Of a DNA stretch of 64,000 nucleotides, positions 28,660 to 37,747 are shown piece by piece. Position numbers and translations under genes: made by a program. This DNA is from Porphyromonas canoris (GTDB lineage Bacteria > Bacteroidota > Bacteroidia > Bacteroidales > Porphyromonadaceae): the NCBI RefSeq assembly GCF_000769115.1, contig NZ_JQZV01000009.1, positions 55,600 to 119,599 on the forward strand, written 5' to 3'. Position 1 is the stretch's first letter, and each line of letters begins with the position of its first letter. Below the pieces are notes generated by a model that saw only the letters and a program-made list of their open reading frames with translations, was not told where the DNA came from and ran no database searches.

Positions 28660-29841
28660 TTAGAGATCGTTCTCATCGCCGGGTTTGTACTGGGAGGAGT
28701 AGATGAGGTACTCGATTCTTCGGCATCGGGATATATCTTCGGCTCTATCTCCTTTCATTTTGTACTTGTCCAAAGGAGGTATCTTGAGCTCTTGTCCGAG
28801 AGGGACATTATTGTAATCCGATATAACAGAATAGTTCTCCATGTAGATGCAGACCCAAAAGATAACATTCCCATAATGTTTCTGTGCCAATCCACTTAAA
28901 GTGGTGCCTCTTTCTACTGTCTCCACAGCAAGAGGAAGCATCTTGTCTGTCTGCTCTTCCGGTTCGGCATCTACCTTTTGAGCCTCTACCACCTCTGTTT
29001 GTGGAAGAGGAGCGGGAAGCGTTTCAGGGACTGTCTCCTTATGAGAGTTCAGATACCAAAACATAATACCTCCAAGCAAGAGAAGGAGTATGGGAATAAA
29101 CAAAAAGGCAGGAGACCATTTCTTCTTGTTTTGCACAGCCGGTACAACATCAATCCCTTGTTCCGAAGAAGAGGGTGTATCTTTTTGCCCTAAAACAGAA
29201 ATATCGAAACTACCGCTTTCAACCTTTTTCTCTTCCGGTATAAATCGAGGAATAGAAAATGTTTGAACCGGTGTTTCGATATGAATATCGGATATCTTTT
29301 TGATGTAAAGATCGGGGAATAAAGAGGCAGACTTTAGTATGGTTGGTTCAAAAGCCTCAAAAGGTTTTTGAAGTCGCTTGACAAAAGAGGCATCAGGGGA
29401 GAAATCGAGAGTGCTACCTTCAGAAGCATTACAGAGAGAGAGTGTACCAAATCCCTCTTGGTACGCACTTTTCCCCTCTAAAAGCAGAGACAAGAAAGAG
29501 CGAGTGTGTTCTTCCAGATCAAGGGCAAACTCTTTGCAAGAGAATGTAGAGTAAATCTCGAAAAGCAGCTGAGCCGTATGATGTTGAGAGTACGATGAGA
29601 GAAGGGACAAGTCTCTCTTTTGAAGAAAAGAGATAAGCTCTCCGGCCGGCTCGAAAACAAGAGCAATATGAGGAGGGAAAAGGTATGGAGTGTCTTCTAA
29701 AACACCGATGTACTCATCTTCGCATTTCACATAGAGAGTACCTACACCTTCCCAACAAAAAGGATTTCCGTCAAGAAGCGTAGTCTGAAGCCAGTGCACC
29801 CATAAGCGTATGGGGCGAGATTCGTTCCCGTATGTGTTCAT
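28660..29841 (-). CDS. HU-like/LysM single-pass membrane protein
   Basis: A 393-residue Bacteroidetes-type protein of unknown role. The N-terminal 180 residues look like the two prokaryotic CCDC81/HU-like repeats (WEGVGTLYV, LFPPHIALVFEPAGELISFL; then YQEGFGTLSLCNASEGSTLDFSP), normally cytoplasmic. One membrane helix follows (about 250-270, FLFIPILLLLLGGIMFWYL). A proline/glutamate-rich linker then leads to a C-terminal LysM module (TLSGLAQKHYGNVIFWVCIYMENYSVI) that should bind peptidoglycan. It would link a cytoplasmic HU-like domain to the cell wall, and it precedes cell-wall and transport genes in the same run. The HU assignment is by pattern only. Confidence 0.72.
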   Translation of the reverse strand: MNTYGNESRPIRLWVHWLQTTLLDGNPFCWEGVGTLYVKCEDEYIGVLEDTPYLFPPHIALVFEPAGELISFLQKRDLSLLSSYSQHHTAQLLFEIYSTFSCKEFALDLEEHTRSFLSLLLEGKSAYQEGFGTLSLCNASEGSTLDFSPDASFVKRLQKPFEAFEPTILKSASLFPDLYIKKISDIHIETPVQTFSIPRFIPEEKKVESGSFDISVLGQKDTPSSSEQGIDVVPAVQNKKKWSPAFLFIPILLLLLGGIMFWYLNSHKETVPETLPAPLPQTEVVEAQKVDAEPEEQTDKMLPLAVETVERGTTLSGLAQKHYGNVIFWVCIYMENYSVISDYNNVPLGQELKIPPLDKYKMKGDRAEDISRCRRIEYLIYSSQYKPGDENDL

Positions 29842-29855
29842 GCCACAATGTCCAT

Positions 29856-31172
29856 TTATGTTTTGTTTCGTATCTCCGCTACAAGGTCAAACCCTATGGT
29901 ATCTACTATATCAGCTTTATAAAACTGCCCTATATCCAACGGTATGGACAAGTCTCCCTGCTTAGAGATTAACACTTCCGGATCGACATCAGGAGAGTCA
30001 AACTCTGTACGACCGATATAATACTCTGCATCCTCTCTGTCTATAATGACCTTTTGCTGTTGTCCTACTTTCTGTTGAGCATTATCAAAAGTAATACCCT
30101 CTTGTAACTTCATTAGTTTGGATAGTCTATCCTTCTTTATCTTCAAGGGGATATCGTCTTTATAGTGCTTCCAAGAGTATGTGTCATCCTCGTGGGAGTA
30201 TGCAAAAGCTCCCATGCGTTCAAATCTTTGTGCTGCGACAAAATCCAAGAGTTCTTCAAAGTCCGACTCTGTCTCTCCGGGATGTCCTACCATCATTGTA
30301 GTACGGATGTGAATACCCGGAACTTCTTGCCGAATTCGACTTAGAAGAGCTTCTGTTTCTTTTCTCGAGATACCTCTTCTCATAATCTTCAACATATTGT
30401 CTGAAGCGTGTTGCAAAGCGATATCCAAGTAGTTGCAGATCTTATCCTCTGCTGCCATAACCGGCAAAATATCCAAAGGGAACTGTGTAGGATAGGCGTA
30501 GTGCAAACGTATCCACTCCAGTCTGTCTATGGTACATAGCTCTCTTAGCAAGTCTGCCAAAGCAGCTCTCTTGTAAAGATCCTTTCCATAATAAGTAAGA
30601 TCTTGAGCGATGAGCTGAATTTCTTTTACACCACTATCGGTAAGAGATGTAACTTCTTTTATGATGTTATCTATACTCCTACTCTTGTGCTTACCGGTGA
30701 TAAGAGGAATGGCACAATAGGAACAAGCTCTATCACACCCTTCCGAAATCTTCACATAAGCATAATGCTGTGGTGTGGTGATCTTCCTAAGACCCGAAGC
30801 ATCAACAAGAAAAGCCTTGGTAAGATTTCCGACAAGGTTCTTCCAATCGAACTTTCCATAATATGCATCAACTTCCGGGATCTCCTTTTTCAGTTCTTCC
30901 CTGTATCTTTCAGAGAGGCAACCCATCACATAAAGCTGTCCTATGGCACCTTGCTTCTTTGCCTCTACCATTCTAAGAATAGTTTCGATAGACTCCTCCT
31001 TGGCATCTCCTATAAATCCACAAGTATTGATAACAACGATCTCTCCACAAACCCTCTCAGGATCATGAAAGACCTGATACCCCACCGTAATAAAATGGTG
31101 CATCAGCAGTTCTGAATCTACGAGATTTTTAGAACATCCTAGTGTTATGATATCTACTCTATTCTTTCTCAT
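29856..31172 (-). CDS. rimO: Ribosomal protein S12 methylthiotransferase RimO
   Basis: Radical-SAM enzyme that methylthiolates the conserved aspartate of ribosomal protein S12. The 438 residues include the N-terminal UPF0004 domain with three cluster cysteines (C13 in LGCSKNLVDSE, C51 in NTCGFIGDA, C85 in MGCLSERY), the radical-SAM motif CDRACSYC (C146, C150, C153), and a C-terminal TRAM domain. The LGCSKNLVDSE signature separates RimO from MiaB. It lies 14 bp before the HU/LysM gene and 32 bp after ftsY. Confidence 0.97.
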   Translation of the reverse strand: MRKNRVDIITLGCSKNLVDSELLMHHFITVGYQVFHDPERVCGEIVVINTCGFIGDAKEESIETILRMVEAKKQGAIGQLYVMGCLSERYREELKKEIPEVDAYYGKFDWKNLVGNLTKAFLVDASGLRKITTPQHYAYVKISEGCDRACSYCAIPLITGKHKSRSIDNIIKEVTSLTDSGVKEIQLIAQDLTYYGKDLYKRAALADLLRELCTIDRLEWIRLHYAYPTQFPLDILPVMAAEDKICNYLDIALQHASDNMLKIMRRGISRKETEALLSRIRQEVPGIHIRTTMMVGHPGETESDFEELLDFVAAQRFERMGAFAYSHEDDTYSWKHYKDDIPLKIKKDRLSKLMKLQEGITFDNAQQKVGQQQKVIIDREDAEYYIGRTEFDSPDVDPEVLISKQGDLSIPLDIGQFYKADIVDTIGFDLVAEIRNKT

Positions 31173-31204
31173 TCAAATTGAATCTCTTATATACTCCTTG
31201 AGAG

Positions 31205-32158
31205 TTATTCACCGAAGAGAGAGTCCACAAACTCTTTCTTACGGAAAAGCTGCAAATCGGTAACTTTTTCTCCCAATCCTATGTACTTTACAGGTATCTT
31301 AAATTGGTCTGAAATACCTATTACGACACCTCCCTTGGCTGTTCCATCCAACTTTGTTATAGCCAAAGCATTCACTTCCGTTGCAGCTGTAAACTGCTTT
31401 GCTTGTTCAAACGCATTTTGACCTGTGGAACCATCCAGAACAAGAAGAACTTCATGAGGAGCATCCGGTACAACTTTTTTCATGACGTTCTTTATCTTGG
31501 TAAGTTCATTCATCAAGCCGACCTTATTATGAAGTCTGCCGGCTGTGTCTATGATAACCACGTCTGCTCCACTGGCTTTTGCAGAAGAGAGTGTATCGAA
31601 AGCGACAGAAGCAGGATCCGAACCCATTTGCTGCTTGACAACAGGCACTCCCACTCTTTCGCCCCAAATAACCAACTGGTCAACAGCGGCGGCTCTAAAT
31701 GTATCCGCTGCACCAAGAACGACATTATATCCTGCAGACTTGAATTGGTATGCTAACTTCCCTATCGTCGTTGTTTTTCCAACACCATTGACCCCCACTA
31801 CCATTATAACATAGGGTTTTGTTTCCTTCGGAAGAGAAAATGCTTCGCCATCCATGGAATTGTTCTCTTCCAATAGAGCAGCTATTTCTCCTCTAAGTAT
31901 TTTGGTCAGCTCGTTGGTTCCAAAATATTTGTCTTGAGCAACGCGTTCTTCTATACGTTTGATGATCTTCAGAGTGGTTTCTACTCCAACATCAGATGTT
32001 ACCAAGATCTCTTCCAATTCGTCCAAGACCTCATCGTCAACCGTACTTTTTCCGGCTATTGCACGACCAATCTTAGAAAAGACATTGGACCTTGTGTTCT
32101 CCAAACCCTCATCCAGAGTTTTCTTCTTATCCTTTGAAAAAAAACCAAATAATCCCAT
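31205..32158 (-). CDS. ftsY: Signal recognition particle receptor FtsY
   Basis: SRP-GTPase that docks ribosome-SRP complexes at the inner membrane. The 317-residue protein has a very short N-terminal A region, an N domain with helical bundle (about 25-100), and the G domain: GVNGVGKTT at 122-130, DTFRAAA, VIIDTAGR and the TKLDGTAKGG G4/closing-loop motif. The final stretch YIGLGEKVTDLQLF is the usual FtsY ending. Short acidic regions are typical of Bacteroidetes FtsY, so it is not truncated. It lies between nspC and rimO in the run. Confidence 0.97.
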   Translation of the reverse strand: MGLFGFFSKDKKKTLDEGLENTRSNVFSKIGRAIAGKSTVDDEVLDELEEILVTSDVGVETTLKIIKRIEERVAQDKYFGTNELTKILRGEIAALLEENNSMDGEAFSLPKETKPYVIMVVGVNGVGKTTTIGKLAYQFKSAGYNVVLGAADTFRAAAVDQLVIWGERVGVPVVKQQMGSDPASVAFDTLSSAKASGADVVIIDTAGRLHNKVGLMNELTKIKNVMKKVVPDAPHEVLLVLDGSTGQNAFEQAKQFTAATEVNALAITKLDGTAKGGVVIGISDQFKIPVKYIGLGEKVTDLQLFRKKEFVDSLFGE

Positions 32159-32197
32159 AACTCTATCCCTTTTTGCCTTTAATATCTTCTTAACTGC

Positions 32198-33367
32198 CTA
32201 ACACATCCTATTCAAGTAATCTTCATATCCGTATGAGCGATAAATCTCAAACGTGCCATCTGTATGCTTAATAGCAATACTTGGATGAGGAATACCATTA
32301 AACATTGTCGTCTTTACAGTAGTATAATGAATCATGTCCTCGAACAAGACAATGTCTCCAATCTTAACTTCCTGAGGAAAGGTCCAATCTCCTATAAAAT
32401 CTCCACTCAAACAGCTGTTGCCTCCTATTCTATACACATATCCTTTCTCCGGAAATGCCCCGATCTCCGCTCCACGAACACGTGGCTGATACGGCATTTC
32501 AAGACAATCCGGCATGTGAGCAGTGAAAGAACCATCTATGATAAGAGTTTTTATTCCGCTATTTTCGACAATATCCAATACTTGAGTCTTCAGATAGCCG
32601 GTCTGCCATGCAAAAGCACTTCCCGGCTCTAAAATAAGCGTTAGATTCGGATATTTTTCTTTGAATCTTTGCAGCAGTGTAATCAAATGTTCAACATCAT
32701 ACTCCGCATGAGTCATCAAGTGTCCTCCTCCCATATTAAGCCACTTTAATTCGGGAAGATATTTTCCAAACTTCTCCTCCACATGCTTTAGAGTCTCTTC
32801 TAAATCATAAGAATTACTCTCACAATGCGAATGAAAATGAAAGCCGTCTATCCCTTCGGGAAGTTCTTGAGGCAACTGAGAAGATAATACACCCAATCGT
32901 GAACCCGGAGCGCAAGGATTATATAAATCGGTCCCTACCGTAGAATATTCCGGGTTGATACGAATACCACAAGAGTGTGTTCCTCCATAGCTTTGCACAA
33001 GAGGATAAAATTTTTGAAACTGAGATAGAGAGTTAAAGACAATATGATCGCTATATTTCAAAATCTCATCGAATTCATCCTCTTTGTATGCAGGAGCAAA
33101 AGTATATGTAGAAGATCCCATATATTCATACCCCATCCGAGCCTCAAATATGGAACTTGCGGTGCTTGATTTGATATACTCTCGAAATATTGGAAAAGAT
33201 TTCCAAAGAGCAAAAGCCTTGAATGCCAATATTATTTCTGCTCCACTTCTTTGGGCAACATCTTTTATGAGGGAAAGATTATAACGTAGCTTCTCCTCCT
33301 CCATGACATAACATGGGGTCTTTGGATGCTCTTTTTCTGTGGGGAGAATATTCTTAAACTCTTGCAT
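32198..33367 (-). CDS. nspC: Carboxynorspermidine decarboxylase
   Basis: PLP enzyme of the alanine-racemase/ornithine-decarboxylase fold that decarboxylates carboxy(nor)spermidine in the alternative polyamine pathway. The 389 residues include the PLP lysine K50 in LAFKAFALW, the phosphate-binding glycine region LNMGGGH with LILEPGSAF, and the active-site CLSGDF cysteine from the partner subunit. The partner dehydrogenase gene is not in the window. Only 18 bp separate it from marC, and 39 bp from ftsY, so it is within the minus-strand run. Confidence 0.93.
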   Translation of the reverse strand: MQEFKNILPTEKEHPKTPCYVMEEEKLRYNLSLIKDVAQRSGAEIILAFKAFALWKSFPIFREYIKSSTASSIFEARMGYEYMGSSTYTFAPAYKEDEFDEILKYSDHIVFNSLSQFQKFYPLVQSYGGTHSCGIRINPEYSTVGTDLYNPCAPGSRLGVLSSQLPQELPEGIDGFHFHSHCESNSYDLEETLKHVEEKFGKYLPELKWLNMGGGHLMTHAEYDVEHLITLLQRFKEKYPNLTLILEPGSAFAWQTGYLKTQVLDIVENSGIKTLIIDGSFTAHMPDCLEMPYQPRVRGAEIGAFPEKGYVYRIGGNSCLSGDFIGDWTFPQEVKIGDIVLFEDMIHYTTVKTTMFNGIPHPSIAIKHTDGTFEIYRSYGYEDYLNRMC

Positions 33368-33385
33368 AAAACTCTATTCACAAAA

Positions 33386-34057
33386 TCAGCTGCCAACAGC
33401 TGTTCTAATAATTTCAGTCAAAATCGGCTTAACACCTGTTATAATAAATTCCGCAGCTATCACCATCAATATCAAGCCCATAATTCGAGAGAGAACTTTA
33501 TTCCCGGTTTCTCCAAGCCAAACAGTTATGCGTTCTGATGTTCTTAAGATCAGACCAGCCGAAATATAAAACAGTATGATAGTCCCGACCAATATTATTA
33601 CCTTTCCATTAGTATCTGCCTCTTCTCGAAGTAAAATTCCGTTGGTCATCATACCGGGACCACACAAAATAGGAATGGCTAATGGAATTATAGAGATATT
33701 ATCTGTGTCCTCCTGTTTTTCCGTATCGTGATCTTCAACAAGCTTAGAGTTTCTCCTACTGCCGGCATCGTTCATCATTGCATATCCCAGATTAAAAAAG
33801 ATAATTCCTCCAATAATACGAAAGCCATCTATGGATATTCCAAAGACCTTAAAAATAAGAGGTCCAAGAAATGCAAAAAACAAGAGTGTTACAATAGAAG
33901 CTGTTATAGCCTTTACGATAACTCGCCCCTTAGCCTTTTGGGTTAACCCATTTGTAAGAGAAAGATAAAACGGCATAACAGCCAAAGGATTAGATATAGT
34001 AACAAGGGATACTATACAGATGAGAAAAAATCCCCATCCTCCATCAAATACTTCCAT
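33386..34057 (-). CDS. MarC family integral membrane protein
   Basis: A 223-residue inner-membrane protein with about six hydrophobic helices, beginning FFLICIVSLVTISNPLAVMPFYLSLT, the conserved NPxxxxPxF segment of MarC. Further matches are IGGIIFFNLGYAM, LAIPILCGPGMMTNGIL and ILSRIMGLILMVIAAEFIITGVK. The MarC family has no settled function; the old link to multiple antibiotic resistance is not supported by later work. It is flanked closely (11 and 18 bp) by neighbours in the same direction. Confidence 0.92.
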   Translation of the reverse strand: MEVFDGGWGFFLICIVSLVTISNPLAVMPFYLSLTNGLTQKAKGRVIVKAITASIVTLLFFAFLGPLIFKVFGISIDGFRIIGGIIFFNLGYAMMNDAGSRRNSKLVEDHDTEKQEDTDNISIIPLAIPILCGPGMMTNGILLREEADTNGKVIILVGTIILFYISAGLILRTSERITVWLGETGNKVLSRIMGLILMVIAAEFIITGVKPILTEIIRTAVGS

Positions 34058-34068
34058 AAGAAAATGTT

Positions 34069-34938
34069 TTACTCTATTCTAAATGCTTTCTTACCTATCA
34101 AATGACCATCCGAGAAGATATCTGCCCTATAATTTCCCTCCAAAAGATATTCACTGATATCCCAAAATAGAGTTACTTGAACAGGTTCTCCATCGTACTC
34201 AATAGTTCTTTTCATAGAATATTCAAGCATTCCATTTTCATACGCAAAAGTGCCATCATGTAAAGTCAGTATTTCTCCATCAGGCTTCAAAATACGAACA
34301 TAAATAGTCTTCTCTCCTACTTCTGCCGTTACATTACGATCTATATTTGCAACAACACGGATTTGAGCAGCTTTCTTTATCTTTTTGGTCTCTTTACCTT
34401 TCTTATCCAATAAAGAGACTGCAATATACGAAACACTAAGCTTACTGGCTCTTTGAACCTGCTCATTCAGGGCAGTCTTCTCGGCTTGAAGTCTCTGAGC
34501 AGTGGTAGTTACTTGAGATATCTGCTGGCGGACTCTGGTATTCTCTTCTTTAAGCTCCGTATTTGCTTTGTTCAACGAGTCTATCTGCTGTACATAGTGT
34601 CGCATGATCTTTCGGAGTGTTTCCAACTCCTTCTTGAGTTCTCCAATCCGTTTTGCATTATTGCTCTTAACGGTTTTCAACTCTTCCATCAAGCGCTGTA
34701 CTTTTGCTTGCTCACCCTCAAGTTTTTTCAATAGGGAGTCATTACTCACTGTGAATTTATATCCTTCATACTGCATAGATAGATCGTTAAACTCCTCTTC
34801 AAGAAGTTGTCTATCCAGTATCATCTGCTCTTTGAACTCCTTGAGCTCATTATTTTGTCTCAGAAGGATAAAACCTGCCACTCCCAAAGCTATGGCAGCC
34901 ACTACAACTATGGTATAAACTAAAGCTTTCTTCTGCAT
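34069..34938 (-). CDS. Membrane-anchored coiled-coil protein, function unknown
   Basis: A 289-residue protein that I cannot assign to a named family. It has one N-terminal membrane helix (about 7-25, VYTIVVVAAIALGVAGFILL) and then a long coiled coil (about 30-170) rich in E, K, L and Q. A C-terminal beta-rich domain of about 110 residues begins SVSYIAVSLLDKKGKETKK and ends GHLIGKKAFRIE. Topology would put the coil and the beta domain in the periplasm. It sits between the DUF3256 gene and marC with short gaps. An envelope structural role is plausible but unproven. Confidence 0.7.
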   Translation of the reverse strand: MQKKALVYTIVVVAAIALGVAGFILLRQNNELKEFKEQMILDRQLLEEEFNDLSMQYEGYKFTVSNDSLLKKLEGEQAKVQRLMEELKTVKSNNAKRIGELKKELETLRKIMRHYVQQIDSLNKANTELKEENTRVRQQISQVTTTAQRLQAEKTALNEQVQRASKLSVSYIAVSLLDKKGKETKKIKKAAQIRVVANIDRNVTAEVGEKTIYVRILKPDGEILTLHDGTFAYENGMLEYSMKRTIEYDGEPVQVTLFWDISEYLLEGNYRADIFSDGHLIGKKAFRIE

Positions 34939-34958
34939 ATGTTGTCGCTATTTCTATT

Positions 34959-35639
34959 CTATAAAAACTTCTTATTATTCCACCAAAATGTTATTTTTTC
35001 GCTTTTCAATAGGCTTCTCACACTCTCCTCACTCTCAAGAGAAGAATCATCTATACCCGTAAGATGTACAGAAAGACCAACTTTCCCTCTTTCATCTTCT
35101 ATAAAAGTAAGAAGATTTGTTATGGATGCAAGCTGAGACATTACGAGCTTGCCCTGTGTCGTAGCTTTAGAAGAACTGTTCTTTATGAATGTTTCAAAAG
35201 AATATGATGGCTCATGAAGAGTTTTATCTTTTTTCTTCCAAGACACATCATAAAAAGACAAAACCGAATGCTCAGGAGAAATTAAAGATGTTCTGATAAC
35301 AGCAATCAAAGGATCTTTTTGCCCCTTTACCGGAAGCATACAAAGCTCTATCTTAGAGTGCTTATCCAGTACAACAACCATTCTCACATCACTCAGATAA
35401 AGGAGTCTACTTTTACCATTAAATTCATTTTCTACCTCCAAATCTACTTCTTCTTTCTCCTTCCTTGCTTCATAACGATCTATTAGATCTTTCTTGTTAT
35501 TCAAGGAAAGCACGGGGAAAGCGGATTCCGGAGCGTCAATAAAAACTTCTGCAACAGTCTGAGCCGATAAGCCACCACCGCAAAAGATCAGAGCAAGGAT
35601 ACCCAACAGAAAAACTATATACTCTTGGAAATGCTTCAT
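34959..35639 (-). CDS. DUF3256 family secreted protein
   Basis: A 226-residue protein with an N-terminal signal sequence (MKHFQEYIVFLLGILALIFC, then GLSAQ). The mature start AEVFIDAPESAFPVLSLNNKKDLIDRYEA is the characteristic opening of DUF3256, a family found in Bacteroidales with no known function. The rest is predominantly beta with no catalytic motif. It is the first gene of the minus-strand run that continues to the MCE protein. An exact -7 promoter element lies about 20 bp upstream. Confidence 0.85.
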   Translation of the reverse strand: MKHFQEYIVFLLGILALIFCGGGLSAQTVAEVFIDAPESAFPVLSLNNKKDLIDRYEARKEKEEVDLEVENEFNGKSRLLYLSDVRMVVVLDKHSKIELCMLPVKGQKDPLIAVIRTSLISPEHSVLSFYDVSWKKKDKTLHEPSYSFETFIKNSSSKATTQGKLVMSQLASITNLLTFIEDERGKVGLSVHLTGIDDSSLESEESVRSLLKSEKITFWWNNKKFL

Positions 35640-35659
35640 TTTCTCACATTAACTAAAAA

Positions 35660-35667
35660 CAAAGGTA
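35660..35667 (-). promoter_or_regulatory. Promoter -7 element upstream of the DUF3256 gene
   Basis: Reads TACCTTTG on the minus strand, an exact TAnnTTTG match, ending 20 bp before the start codon. No clear TTG at -33. It probably drives the long run of minus-strand genes from 35.6 to 25.1 kb. Confidence 0.55.
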
Positions 35668-35682
35668 CTATATCTTTTTGGG

Positions 35683-36528
35683 TCATAAGATTCTAATGGG
35701 AAGTTCTCCACGACGCAAGAAAAGCTTTTCGGAAGGAATGCTCCTCTTGAGCACCATTAGTTCTAAATCTTTACCCACTCTTATTCCTTCTCTAAACAAG
35801 CGATGCTCTACAAACTTGTATGCAAGATCCGGATGATTATTATCTTTGCTTAAATGACAGAGAGCTATAAAAGTCATATCCAAGTGATAATTACAAGCAA
35901 GGCATTCAGCACTTTTCGTATTGCTAAGGTGTCCTGTACCACAGGTGATACGCTCCTTTAAGAATTGAGGATATTTGCCTCCTTTCAACATCTCTTCGTC
36001 ATAGTTGCTTTCAAACACAAGGAAGTTACTTTGTCTTATAGCACCCTCAACTTCCGGTGTAACATCTCCTATGTCCGTCATCAAAGTAAACACTCCTACG
36101 GGAGTCTCTATCATATAGCCAATATTGTCCGTGCTATCGTGTGGGATGGGAATAGCATGAACCTTAATAGACCCTATTTCCAAGGCCTTATTCAGATCAA
36201 TCGGTTTCAAATACCCTGTAATATCTTCTTGGATATATCTACTTGTGATTAGAGCATGCATTACTTTTCTTGTAGCGTAAATAGGCATATGATATCTCGT
36301 AGCAATACCTCCTACTCCGCGCACATGATCAGCATGATCGTGTGTCACCAAGATTCCGGATAGAGAGGTCGGATCTATGCCCTTGTCTTTCAAAGCATCT
36401 GCGATCGTTCGTCCTCTAAGCCCGGCATCTATGAGTAAAGATGTTCCAAAATACGAGAAGAAGTAACAATTTCCACTGCTGCCACTTCCTATGCTAAAAA
36501 ATGTAATATAGTCAGCTGATTGTTTCAC
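35683..36528 (-). CDS. Metallo-beta-lactamase-fold hydrolase (YycJ/WalJ-like)
   Basis: A 281-residue cytoplasmic MBL-fold protein. The metal-binding motif THDHADHVRG (about 60-69) has the HxHxDH spacing, and the N-terminal strand ITFFSIGSGSSGNCYFF matches the group related to YycJ/WalJ, thought to be DNA or RNA 5' exonucleases. Further ligands appear as H in IPHDSTDN, D in LMTDIGDV and H in GHLSN. It is not a beta-lactamase. The next gene upstream, ansA, is 33 bp away and co-directional. Confidence 0.88.
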   Translation of the reverse strand: MKQSADYITFFSIGSGSSGNCYFFSYFGTSLLIDAGLRGRTIADALKDKGIDPTSLSGILVTHDHADHVRGVGGIATRYHMPIYATRKVMHALITSRYIQEDITGYLKPIDLNKALEIGSIKVHAIPIPHDSTDNIGYMIETPVGVFTLMTDIGDVTPEVEGAIRQSNFLVFESNYDEEMLKGGKYPQFLKERITCGTGHLSNTKSAECLACNYHLDMTFIALCHLSKDNNHPDLAYKFVEHRLFREGIRVGKDLELMVLKRSIPSEKLFLRRGELPIRIL

Positions 36529-36561
36529 CTTAATGCTATTATCTCTCCTAAGTTTGCTTCG

Positions 36562-37617
36562 TCAATCCAAACTTATTTCCCCTTTTAATGGCTCCTGCAT
36601 AAGTTTCCTAACCGCATCCATAGGGAGTCCTTTACCCAAGAGATACATTAACTTACATAGAGCAGCTTCAAAGGTGAGATCTGTTCCACTTATAACCCCT
36701 GCTTCTGAAAGTTCATTTCCCGTTTTATAGCGACGCATTTCAACAGCCCCCATAATACATTGGGTAACATTTACAATGACAATATCTCGCGTTTCTATCG
36801 CATTACGTAAGGCCGATAAGAACCACTCATGAGTAGGAGCATTACCACTGCCAAAAGTTTCCATGACAACGCCCTTAAGGTTTGGGATGCTCAGTATTTG
36901 ATCGATTACAATGGGAGTTATTCCTGGGAAAAGCTTTAGTGCAACAACATTGGCATCCATTGATGTTGAAATCTTTAATGGTGCATTCAATGGCAATAAA
37001 CTTGCACTTCTTACTGCCTTTGAATAGTGTATATTTATTCCGACATCAGCAAGAGGAGGAAAATTCGGTGTGTCAAAAGCATTAAAATGATCCGTTGAAA
37101 TTTTGGTTGTTCGATTTCCTCGCATCAATTTGTTTTCAAAAAAGACACAAACTTCCTGAATATAAGGCAATCCATTATCCCTTTTAGCAGCAGCTATTTC
37201 TATTGATGTTATAAGATTTTCCTTACCATCCGTCCTCAACTTCCCTATTGGCAGCTGAGACCCTGTCAATATCACAGGCTTAGCCAAATCATCCAACATA
37301 AAAGAAAGAGCAGATGCAGTATAAGCCATCGTGTCTGTTCCATGCAATACTACAAAGCCATCATAAATGTCATAGTTCTTCTCTATAACTTTGGCTATTT
37401 CTATCCATGAAAATTGATCCATTGAAGAAGAATCCAATGGAGGATCAAAAGAGACGGATGAAATATTATATCCAAAACGCTTTAACTCCGGGACCTGTGC
37501 CTCCAAGTAGTGAAAGTCAAAAGCTTCTAAAAGCCCAGTTTCACTATTCTCTATCATACCGATAGTTCCACCTGTATAAATAAGCAATACTGATGGTTTA
37601 TTGAAACCAACTTGCAT
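36562..37617 (-). CDS. ansA: Type I L-asparaginase (cytoplasmic)
   Basis: Hydrolyses asparagine to aspartate and ammonia. The 351 residues have no signal peptide, so this is the low-affinity cytoplasmic type. The first catalytic threonine lies in IYTGGTIGM near residue 17, and the second in the HGTDTMAYTASALSFML segment. The C-terminal domain has ETFGSGNAPT, typical of AnsA. It lies 33 bp before the MBL gene, and both may share the promoter upstream. Confidence 0.95.
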   Translation of the reverse strand: MQVGFNKPSVLLIYTGGTIGMIENSETGLLEAFDFHYLEAQVPELKRFGYNISSVSFDPPLDSSSMDQFSWIEIAKVIEKNYDIYDGFVVLHGTDTMAYTASALSFMLDDLAKPVILTGSQLPIGKLRTDGKENLITSIEIAAAKRDNGLPYIQEVCVFFENKLMRGNRTTKISTDHFNAFDTPNFPPLADVGINIHYSKAVRSASLLPLNAPLKISTSMDANVVALKLFPGITPIVIDQILSIPNLKGVVMETFGSGNAPTHEWFLSALRNAIETRDIVIVNVTQCIMGAVEMRRYKTGNELSEAGVISGTDLTFEAALCKLMYLLGKGLPMDAVRKLMQEPLKGEISLD

Positions 37618-37691
37618 CTTTTTATTCTTTTTTCTTTAGAGACTCAAAAGCAAAACACTTATCGGAAGTTATCCTCCCGAATGATAGGAAA

Positions 37692-37699
37692 CAAAGATA
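37692..37699 (-). promoter_or_regulatory. Promoter -7 element upstream of ansA
   Basis: Reads TATCTTTG on the minus strand (TAnnTTTG), 74 bp before the ansA start. The -33 element is not recognisable. Confidence 0.5.
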
Positions 37700-37747
37700 C
37701 AACTTTATTTCAACTCTTGAGTGATCAGAATTGGCTTCTATACAGCA

